From an uncultured Clostridia bacterium (GTDB taxonomy: Bacteria; Bacillota; Clostridia; Oscillospirales; Acutalibacteraceae): a DNA stretch of 34,951 nucleotides. Shown here in pieces: positions 18,053-25,198 of the stretch (its first letter is position 1; each line of letters starts with the position of its first letter). The translations under genes and the position numbers were made by a program. The notes under the pieces are model-generated. The model was not told the DNA's origin. It worked only from the letters and a program-made list of their open reading frames with translations, and did not search any database. The stretch is taken from assembly GCA_946041635.1 (NCBI GenBank), contig CAMGDG010000007.1:1-34951 (forward strand). The letters run 5' to 3'.

Positions 18053-18106
18053 AGTAAGGGCAAATCCGCCGCGATAAACCGTGGTTCGGATTATTACCCT
18101 CACTCT
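18051..18106 (+). promoter_or_regulatory. Long imperfect hairpin in the argS leader
   Basis: AGAGT/ACTCT, AGGG/CCCT, AATCCG/CGGATT and CCGCG/CGTGG pair in nested order around loop ATAAAC; no U-tract follows. Confidence 0.65.
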
Positions 18107-18130
18107 AAATACGAAAGGAACGGACGGAAA

Positions 18131-19873
18131 ATGTCAGATACAGTAAAAAAAGCGACAGAACAGCTTCACTCTCTCATAATCGACGCTCTGGGCAGAGCCG
18201 TGGCTGAGGGTGAGCTTCCCGAAGAGGCAATTCCCGCATTTAACATTGAAATTCCCGCAAACCGTGACAACGGCGACTACTCAACAAACCTTGCATTCGT
18301 TTGTGCAAAGGCTTTTCGCTGTGCGCCGAGAAAAATTGCCAATGCAGTGGCAAAGCACATTGATTTGAACGGCACATATTTTTCCGATTGCTCCGTTGCA
18401 GGGGCAGGCTTTATCAATTTTACCCTTGCAGGAGAATTTTATGCCGATGTTCTTCTCGACATAAAAAATTCAGGCAAAAATTACGGCAGAAGCGATTACG
18501 GTAAGGGCAAAAGGGTAAATGTTGAATTTGTTTCGGCAAACCCCACAGGTCCTATGCACATAGGCAACGCAAGAGGCGGCGCATTGGGCGACTGTCTTGC
18601 GGCGGTGCTTTCGGCGGCAGGCTATGAGGTTGAGAGAGAATTTTACATTAACGACGCAGGCAATCAGATTGAAAAATTCGGAATGTCCCTTGATATTCGT
18701 TATCAACAGCTCCATTTGGGTGAAAATGCTCCCGAGCTTCCCGAGGACAGCTATCACGGTGCCGATATTATTGAGCGTGCAAAGGAATTTTCCGAAATTT
18801 ACGGTGATGAGTATATAAACAAAAGTGAAGCAGAGCGCAGAAATGCCCTTGTTGATTTTGCACTGCCCAAAAACATTGAGGGGCTTAAAACGGCTTTGGG
18901 CGCATACCGCATAAACTATGACACATGGTTCCATGAAAGCGAACTGCACAAGGGCGCAATAAAAGAGGTTGTGGATATTCTCACCGCCAACGGTATGACA
19001 TACGAAAAGGACGGCGCTCTCTGGTATAAAAACAAAGAGGTACAGACGAAAAAACTTTTATCCCAAGGCAAAACACAGGAGCAGATTGACAAGCTTGAAT
19101 TAAAGGACGATGTGCTTATCCGTCAAAACGGTAATCCCACATATTTTGCCGCTGATATTGCGTATCACCGCAACAAACTGGTTGACCGTGGCTTTGACAA
19201 AGCTATTGATGTTTGGGGTGCGGACCATCACGGCCATGTTGCCCGTCTTAAAGGCGCACTTGACTCAATAGGACTTGACGGCGACCGTCTTGATATAGTG
19301 CTTATGCAGCTTGTAAATCTTGTTAAGGACGGAAAGCCCGTTAAGGTTTCAAAGCGGAGCGGCAACGCAATCACTCTTGTGGATTTGCTTGACGAGGTTC
19401 CTGTTGATGCCGCAAGATTTTTCTTCAATCTCCGTGAGCCCGGCTCAACAATCGATTTTGATTTAGGACTTGCGGTAAGTGAAAACTCGCAAAACCCGGT
19501 TTATTACTGCCAATACGCCAACGCCCGTATTCACAGCATTATCCGCAAGGTGGAAGCAGACGGTATCTCGTTGCGTGACTGCACAAGAGATGAATTGAAA
19601 ACGCTTAATGCTCCCGAGGAAATTGAGCTTATCCGTCACCTTGCCGCATTTACGGAGGAAATTGTTGCGGCGGCAAAGAATTATGACCCTGCAAAAATCA
19701 CCCGTTACTGTATTGATTTGGCAACGCTTTTCCATAAATTCTATAACGCCTGCCGTGTTGCGGTGGAGGACGAAAAGCTTATGCAGGCACGCCTCACTCT
19801 TTGCTCCTGCGTATCAATGGTGCTTACAAATATTCTTACAATGTTTAGCATCTCCGCACCTGAGGCTATGTAA
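18131..19873 (+). CDS. argS: Arginyl-tRNA synthetase
   Basis: VEFVSANPTGPMHIGNARGGALGD (HIGH motif), MQLVNLVKDGKPVKVSKRSGNAITL. Confidence 0.96.
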   Translation: MSDTVKKATEQLHSLIIDALGRAVAEGELPEEAIPAFNIEIPANRDNGDYSTNLAFVCAKAFRCAPRKIANAVAKHIDLNGTYFSDCSVAGAGFINFTLAGEFYADVLLDIKNSGKNYGRSDYGKGKRVNVEFVSANPTGPMHIGNARGGALGDCLAAVLSAAGYEVEREFYINDAGNQIEKFGMSLDIRYQQLHLGENAPELPEDSYHGADIIERAKEFSEIYGDEYINKSEAERRNALVDFALPKNIEGLKTALGAYRINYDTWFHESELHKGAIKEVVDILTANGMTYEKDGALWYKNKEVQTKKLLSQGKTQEQIDKLELKDDVLIRQNGNPTYFAADIAYHRNKLVDRGFDKAIDVWGADHHGHVARLKGALDSIGLDGDRLDIVLMQLVNLVKDGKPVKVSKRSGNAITLVDLLDEVPVDAARFFFNLREPGSTIDFDLGLAVSENSQNPVYYCQYANARIHSIIRKVEADGISLRDCTRDELKTLNAPEEIELIRHLAAFTEEIVAAAKNYDPAKITRYCIDLATLFHKFYNACRVAVEDEKLMQARLTLCSCVSMVLTNILTMFSISAPEAM

Positions 19874-19895
19874 GGTAAATTGAATTTTATATACG

Positions 19896-19929
19896 AAACA
19901 GCCCGACAAAGCTTTGTCGGGCTGTTTTT
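19896..19929 (+). terminator. Intrinsic terminator after argS
   Basis: AAACAGCCCGACAAAGCTTTGTCGGGCTGTTTTT. Confidence 0.9.
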
Positions 19930-19966
19930 CATTTATTATTATAAACCATAAAAATTTATATAACTT

Positions 19967-20505
19967 GTAGGGGACGATGCCTTCATCGTCCCGCAAATTC
20001 ACATACACACCAACGGCGGCATTGTAGGGGCGAATCGCCCGTGAAATTTTCCGCAAAACCAATTCCAACCGGGTAGGGCGGGCGGCAAGCATTACTCGCC
20101 TGCCGGCTCAGACAGCGCTTCTGCTCATTCCATTCGCAGAGGTGTCCACTGGACACCCGCGCCCTACCTTATTTATTATGGTTTTATGCAAATTTCACGG
20201 GACGGTGTGGGCACCGTCCCCTACAAATCAATTACATCAATTATTCATTTCCCATTATATATCATTCATTATTCATTTTATTCCGGTGCGCCGAGTCGTC
20301 GCACCCTACAAAACCGCCATCGGCATGATGTAATTTTTCGGGCGATTCGTGAATCGCCCCTACAACCAAACACATAAAAATTCACAAAACTTGTAGGGGA
20401 CGATGCCTTCATCGTCCCAAGTAATTTAAAATGATTATATATTGTTTTGAGATATACACCTCATCAGTCGGCTTCGCCGACAGCTTCCCCTCAAGGGGAA
20501 GCCAT
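19967..20505. repeat. Cluster of GTAGGG/CCCTAC-edged intergenic hairpins
   Basis: Units at about 19967-19992, 20024-20043, 20073-20167 (outer GTAGGGC/GCCCTAC), 20199-20224, 20285-20309, 20340-20364, 20394-20418. A CAGTCGGCTTCGCCGACAG..CTTCCCCTCAAGGGGAAG unit lies at 20463-20505. Confidence 0.8.
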
Positions 20506-20623
20506 TTTGCGCCTGTTTTTTTTAGATTTTATTAAGATTAGTTTACATATATTTAATAATGCTCTTATATCATTGACTCGGGATATAATGCAACTTATTA
20601 TATGGCTGTGGGAAGTGATAATT

Positions 20624-21274
20624 ATGATGACTGAAACAAGCAAAAAAGGAAGAATTACATATCAAAAGCTTTTCTGGCTTTTTATGGCGGGAAGTCTTTT
20701 GGGCGTGGTGCTTGAAGGCTTTTGGTGCCTTATCGGCTACGGCAAATGGGAAACTCATGTGGTATCAATGTGGGGTCCGTTCTGCATAATCTACGGCTTC
20801 GGTGCGGCGGGATTTTATATAGGCGCCGTGCTTATGGAGAAAAAAAGCGTTTTCCTGCGATTTTTGGTTTTTGCCCTTATCGGCTCGGGCGTTGAATACA
20901 TCTGCGGCTGGATTCTTGAACACGGTCTTAATATGGAAGCGTGGAATTACCGTGCGCAGTTTTTGGATATTAACGGCTACATCAGCCTTAAAATGACAAT
21001 TATCTGGGGTGCTATCGGCACGCTTTTCGGTATGTCGGTTCCAAAACTCGATATGTTTTTTGAAAAAATGCAGGGCAAGGCGTGGAATATTGCCTGTGGC
21101 GTACTTTCGGTGTTTATGGCGGTAAATCTTATGTTTACGGCGGTGTGCATTGTACGGTGGTCGCAGAGGCACCAAGGAATCGCCGCCTCGGGTAAAATAA
21201 TCGAACACATCGACGAAAGGTACAATGACGAAATGATGGCGAAACGCTTTTGCGAGTGGGAATTTCTTAAATAA
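20624..21274 (+). CDS. Putative ABC-transporter permease-like membrane protein (PF06541-type)
   Basis: Multiple TM helices; FWCLIGYGKWETHVVSMWGPFCIIYGFGAAGFY and GVEYICGWILEHGLNMEAWNYRAQFLDINGYISLKMTIIWGAIGTLFG typical of this family. Start ATG 20624/20627 preferred over 20447. Confidence 0.75.
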   Translation: MMTETSKKGRITYQKLFWLFMAGSLLGVVLEGFWCLIGYGKWETHVVSMWGPFCIIYGFGAAGFYIGAVLMEKKSVFLRFLVFALIGSGVEYICGWILEHGLNMEAWNYRAQFLDINGYISLKMTIIWGAIGTLFGMSVPKLDMFFEKMQGKAWNIACGVLSVFMAVNLMFTAVCIVRWSQRHQGIAASGKIIEHIDERYNDEMMAKRFCEWEFLK

Positions 21275-21293
21275 ACATAATATAAACCGACAT

Positions 21294-21332
21294 AATGCGG
21301 TTTCGGCGGTGTATTTTCCCTGAAACCGCATT
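21294..21332 (+). terminator. Terminator-like hairpin
   Basis: AATGCGGTTTC ... GAAACCGCATT followed by AAATTTTG. Confidence 0.6.
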
Positions 21333-21372
21333 AAATTTTGCATAAATTGTTAATTTTTTGCCAAAAATCCTA

Positions 21373-21401
21373 TTGAAAAAATTTATCAGTAATTGTATAA
21401 T
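21373..21401 (+). promoter_or_regulatory. SigmaA-type promoter of the Fe-S scaffold/GGGtGRT operon
   Basis: TTGAAA, 17 bp, TATAAT. Confidence 0.8.
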
Positions 21402-21456
21402 TACAAGGATAGGAAAAAATCCTTGAGTGATTAAAAGAAAGGAGTTTCATTTTATT

Positions 21457-22152
21457 ATGATTAACTATTCACATGAAGTTGAAAAAATGTGCTGTGTTAA
21501 GAAAGGCCCTCATCACGGTCCCGCTCCCATTCCCGAAGAAGGCAAATGGGTAAAGGCTTATGAGATTAAGGATATTTCCGGCTTTTCACACGGTATCGGC
21601 TGGTGCGCTCCTCAGCAGGGCACCTGCAAGCTCTCTCTTAATGTTAAAGACGGTATTGTTGAGGAGGCTCTTGTTGAGACTATCGGCTGCTCCGGTATGA
21701 CTCACTCCGCCGCTATGGCTGCTGAGGTTCTCCCCGGCAAAACTCTTCTTGAATGCCTTAACACAGACCTTGTTTGCGACGCTATCAATGTTGCAATGCG
21801 TGAGATTTTCCTCCAGTTTGTTTACGGCAGAACACAGTCCGCTTTCTCCGAGGACGGTCTTACAGTAGGCGCAGGCCTTGAAGACCTTGGTAAGGGACTT
21901 CGTTCACAGGTTGGTACAATGTTCTCAACTAAGGTTAAGGGCGTTCGTTATATGGAAATGGCTGAGGGCTATGTTACAAGAATGGCTCTTGACAGCGATG
22001 ACCAGGTTATCGGCTACGAGTTCATCAAGCTGGGCAAGATGCTTGAAGACATCCGTCACGGCACACCCGCTGATGTTGCTCTTAAAAACAACACAGGCAC
22101 ATACGGTCGCTTTGCAGACGCTGCAAAGTATATTGACCCCAGAGAAGAATAA
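21457..22152 (+). CDS. Iron-sulfur cluster assembly scaffold-like (NifU_N/IscU-like) protein
   Basis: Cys motifs EKMCCVKK, GWCAPQQGTCKL, IGCSGMTHSAAMAAEVLPGKTLLECL; start at ATG 21457. Confidence 0.75.
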   Translation: MINYSHEVEKMCCVKKGPHHGPAPIPEEGKWVKAYEIKDISGFSHGIGWCAPQQGTCKLSLNVKDGIVEEALVETIGCSGMTHSAAMAAEVLPGKTLLECLNTDLVCDAINVAMREIFLQFVYGRTQSAFSEDGLTVGAGLEDLGKGLRSQVGTMFSTKVKGVRYMEMAEGYVTRMALDSDDQVIGYEFIKLGKMLEDIRHGTPADVALKNNTGTYGRFADAAKYIDPREE

Positions 22153-22172
22153 GAAAAGGGAGGGCATTTATA

Positions 22173-23180
22173 ATGGCTAATGATGTAAGATTCGAAGGCA
22201 AAGAGAGAAGAATGGCCAAAATTGAGAAGTGTCTTGCTGAGTACGGTATTGCTTCTCTTGAAGACGCAAAGGCTCTTTGCGAATCAAAAGGTATTGATGT
22301 TGAAGGCATCGTTAAGGGTGTTCAGCCCATCGCATTTGACAACGCTGTTTGGGCTTATACTCTCGGCGTTGCTCTTGCACTTAAATCAGGCGTTAAAACA
22401 GCTTCCGAAGCTGCCGCTACAATCGGTAAGGGACTTCAAGCGTTCTGCATTCCCGGCTCCGTTGCAGAGCAGAGAAATGTTGGCCTCGGTCACGGTAACC
22501 TTGGCGCAATGCTTCTTAAAGAGGAAACAAAGTGCTTTGCATTCCTTGCAGGTCACGAATCCTTTGCAGCCGCAGAGGGCGCAATCGGTATTGCAAGAAC
22601 CGCTAACAAGGTTCGTAAAGAACCCCTGCGCGTTATCCTTAACGGTCTCGGCAAGGACGCCGCTATGATTATTTCAAGAATTAACGGTTTCACATATGTT
22701 CAGACTGACTACGATTTCTTCACAGGAGAGCTCAAAGTTGTTAACGAAACAGCTTACTCCGACGGTGAGAGAGCAAATGTTAAGTGCTACGGCGCTAACG
22801 ATGTTCTTGAAGGCGTTGCAATCATGAAGAAAGAGGGCGTTGATGTTTCCATCACAGGTAACTCAACCAACCCCACTCGCTTCCAGCACCTTGTTGCCGG
22901 CACATATAAGAAATGGGCTATGGAAAACGGCGTTGACTACTTCTCGGTAGCCTCCGGCGGCGGCACGGGCCGTACACTCCACCCCGACAATGTTGCCGCA
23001 GGTCCTGCTTCTTACGGTCTTACAGACTCAATGGGTAGAATGCACGGTGACGCACAGTTTGCAGGTTCTTCTTCCGTTCCTGCTCACGTTGAAATGATGG
23101 GCTTAATCGGCATGGGCAACAACCCAATGGTTGGCGCAACAGTTGCCTGCGCAGTTGCAGTTGAAGAGGCAAGCAAATAA
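22173..23180 (+). CDS. GGGtGRT family protein (unknown function)
   Basis: Contains YFSVASGGGTGRTLHPDNVAAGPASYGLTDSMGRMHGDAQFAGSSSVPAHVEMMGLIGMGNNPMVGATVA, the signature of this family. Confidence 0.88.
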   Translation: MANDVRFEGKERRMAKIEKCLAEYGIASLEDAKALCESKGIDVEGIVKGVQPIAFDNAVWAYTLGVALALKSGVKTASEAAATIGKGLQAFCIPGSVAEQRNVGLGHGNLGAMLLKEETKCFAFLAGHESFAAAEGAIGIARTANKVRKEPLRVILNGLGKDAAMIISRINGFTYVQTDYDFFTGELKVVNETAYSDGERANVKCYGANDVLEGVAIMKKEGVDVSITGNSTNPTRFQHLVAGTYKKWAMENGVDYFSVASGGGTGRTLHPDNVAAGPASYGLTDSMGRMHGDAQFAGSSSVPAHVEMMGLIGMGNNPMVGATVACAVAVEEASK

Positions 23181-23215
23181 TTTATATAAGCATAAAAGAT
23201 TATATAAACATCAAG

Positions 23216-23245
23216 AAAGGCTTGGAAAAATCCAAGCCTTTTTGT
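23216..23245 (+). terminator. Intrinsic terminator after the GGGtGRT gene
   Basis: AAAGGCTTGG-AAAAAT-CCAAGCCTTTTTG. Confidence 0.85.
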
Positions 23246-23271
23246 TTTACGGTGAAATCGACGGCTGTTTT

Positions 23272-23529
23272 GTAGGGTGCGACGACCTCGGCGCACCGTT
23301 AATTTACAACAAATCACATATTTTCGCTTGTAGGGATGTGACCTAAGTGCCCGCCAAATAAATTGCATCCAGAAAATTTCCATTTTCAACTTTCAATTTT
23401 CAAATTAAAAAGCGCACTCCCTCAGTCTCGCTTTCGCTCGACAGCTCCCTCTGAGAGGGAGCGGAGCAGTCAGTGATACACCGTGGGTTTTGTGGGAAAT
23501 TTGCGGGCGACAAGTGAATCGCCCCTACT
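23272..23529. repeat. Intergenic hairpin repeats
   Basis: GTAGGGTGCGACGACCTCGGCGCACC; CTCCCTCAGTCTCGCTTTCGCTCGACAGCTCCCTCTGAGAGGGAG; GGGCGACAAGTGAATCGCCCCTAC. Confidence 0.7.
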
Positions 23530-23695
23530 TTTCATCAATATTTTCCAAAGCCATACGAACTGCGGCGATAACAAAAGCAGAAAAAGTGCAGTCTTTCCCC
23601 TGAATTGCCTTTTCCACTTGCTCAACCACATCAGTGGGAAAACGAACAGTTTTGTTTATTGTAGGCGGAACTGACGGAATTTTAAACTTACCCAT
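23525..23695 (-). CDS. Small ribbon-helix-helix-like protein
   Basis: MGKFKIPSVPPTINKTVRFPTDVVEQVEKAIQGKDCTFSAFVIAAVRMALENIDEK: beta-strand KTVRFP plus two helices. Confidence 0.7.
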   Translation of the reverse strand: MGKFKIPSVPPTINKTVRFPTDVVEQVEKAIQGKDCTFSAFVIAAVRMALENIDEK

Positions 23696-23752
23696 AAAAG
23701 CACCTCGCAATACATTTGTCTTGCTTATAGTGTATAGCGAACCGCATTAAAA

Positions 23753-23778
23753 ATATGCATTGCAATTGCAATGCATAT
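23753..23778. promoter_or_regulatory. Perfect 26-bp palindrome in a divergent promoter region
   Basis: ATATGCATTGCAATTGCAATGCATAT. Overlaps the -35 TTGCAA (23760-23765) of a TTGCAA-17-TATATT promoter driving 23807-23995. Confidence 0.8.
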
Positions 23779-23806
23779 ATGGTATATTATTGCAGAGGTG
23801 ATAAAA

Positions 23807-23995
23807 ATGGCTGAATTTTGTTTGAAATGTTGGAACGAATTGAACGGAACAAATGACGGAGAAGATAAGTATATTCTCTCAGAAGAATTTGATTTGTGCG
23901 AGAATTGCGGAGAATATACAAGAGTAATTATCAGCGAAAGAAGAATTACTCGTTGTGACAAACTGATACAAAAGTTTTTCCGATTAAATAAGTGA
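23807..23995 (+). CDS. Small zinc-ribbon-like protein
   Basis: MAEFCLKCWNEL...DLCENCGEYTRVI: two CxxC pairs; ATG behind GAGGTG. Confidence 0.65.
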   Translation: MAEFCLKCWNELNGTNDGEDKYILSEEFDLCENCGEYTRVIISERRITRCDKLIQKFFRLNK

Positions 23996-24023
23996 ATTTT
24001 ACGCAAAATCTTATGTTTTTGAT

Positions 24024-24245
24024 TGTAGGGGCGGGTCTCTGTGCCCGCCCGATAATTCTACTGTAATTTGACGGCGGGAGCAAGCCCCCGCCCTACCCGG
24101 TTGGAATTGATTTTGCGGAAATCACGCGGGCGATTCGTGAATCGCCCTACAAGCACACCACCTCTCTTGTTCCCCTGAAAGAGAAGATGTCAACGAAGTT
24201 GACAAAGGGGTTATTCTACGGGACGATGAAAGGCATCGTCCCCTA
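24024..24245. repeat. Cluster of intergenic hairpin repeats
   Basis: GTAGGGGCGGGTCTCTGTGCCCGCCC; CGGCGGGAGCAAGCCCCCGCCCTACCC; GGGCGATTCGTGAATCGCCCTAC; GGGACGATGAAAGGCATCGTCCCCTAC. Confidence 0.8.
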
Positions 24246-24360
24246 CAAACAACGGCAACACTTTTTAATCAAAGCACACCTATGAAAACTGCACAAAATA
24301 TATGAAATAATATATCAAAAGTCACAATTGAAAAATCGGGATTGTATGTTATAATTGTTT

Positions 24361-24470
24361 TGTTGCTTTGAAACACGCAAAGCTAATACAATCAGGTTAT
24401 ATTTCGTTATTTCTTAACGGATGAAAAAGGAACCCCTGCTGATTTACTCGGCAGGGGTTTGGTTTATTCT
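24361..24470 (+). ncRNA. Candidate small RNA with its own promoter and terminator
   Basis: TTGAAA (24328-24333), 16 bp, TATAAT (24350-24355). Hairpin GCTTTG-aaacacg-CAAAGC (24365-24383). Terminator AACCCCTGC..GCAGGGGTT (24431-24459) followed by T-rich TGGTTTATTCT. Confidence 0.5.
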
Positions 24471-24585
24471 GTTCTGTTGGTTTTTTCTGGTGACAAGTGA
24501 ATCGCGCCTACTGTCACGCCGTGGGTTTATGTGTGCTTGTCTCCTCTGAAAGGGGTGATATACGAATCGCTTATACAAGCACAGT

Positions 24586-25152
24586 TTATTTCCCCGAGTC
24601 ATATGTTCCTGAGAGCATATGCTCTTTTTTCTTTGTTTCCAGCATATCGAGGGAGCGTTCTTTGGCTTTTTTGAGCTTTGATATTTTGCGTGCAAACCCG
24701 ATAATTAAAAATACGGGAGCAGCAAGTGCAATAATAACTGTGAGATATCCCGCAAGCCACAAAAAAGAATATGTTGCCCACATTGCGCCGGCCTTTGCAA
24801 GTTTAAAAAACAAAGTTCCCAAAACCAAAAGCATCACGCCGCCGCAAGCGGTAACGGCGATGGATTTCTTTTGCAGCCTTATATCGCCGTTATAATTATT
24901 TTCAATCGTTTCAAAGTCATTTAAATACTGTGAGCGGGTGTATCTGACATCTTTATTTAAAGACGAATCAAGCTCCTCGCCGTTTTTATAAATGCCCTTT
25001 AAATATTCACGGCTTGAAAATTCTTCTTTTGATGGCTCTGTGCTTTCATTGCAGTCAAAAACGGTGCTGTAATCATATTTTGAACCGCTTTCGGGGATGT
25101 TCTCCGAAGGGTCCTCGGTATTCGCAGGTATTTTTACTTCATTTTCGTTCAT
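24586..25152 (-). CDS. Hypothetical membrane protein (paralog of 26744-27346)
   Basis: MNENE N-terminus, RYTRSQYL motif, two TM helices. Confidence 0.7.
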   Translation of the reverse strand: MNENEVKIPANTEDPSENIPESGSKYDYSTVFDCNESTEPSKEEFSSREYLKGIYKNGEELDSSLNKDVRYTRSQYLNDFETIENNYNGDIRLQKKSIAVTACGGVMLLVLGTLFFKLAKAGAMWATYSFLWLAGYLTVIIALAAPVFLIIGFARKISKLKKAKERSLDMLETKKKEHMLSGTYDSGK

Positions 25153-25198
25153 ACTGTCACCTCAAATTGCCATCGCACCTGCTTGTGCCGTTATGTAA

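Noticed and set aside
18051-18130. T-box riboswitch upstream of argS
   Set aside because: Leader is about 80 nt, lacks the T-box sequence (UGGN-binding bulge region) and specifier-loop architecture.
18470-18949. 159-aa minus ORF inside argS
   Set aside because: Shadow ORF of argS.
20142-20377. Two overlapping 63-aa plus ORFs in the 20.1-20.4 kb intergenic region
   Set aside because: They translate GTAGGG-type repeats and AT-rich linker; no RBS or domain.
24421-24546. Possible short ORF MKKEPLLIYSAGVWFILF... within the candidate sRNA terminator
   Set aside because: No RBS, begins at the terminator hairpin and continues into a repeat; likely chance.
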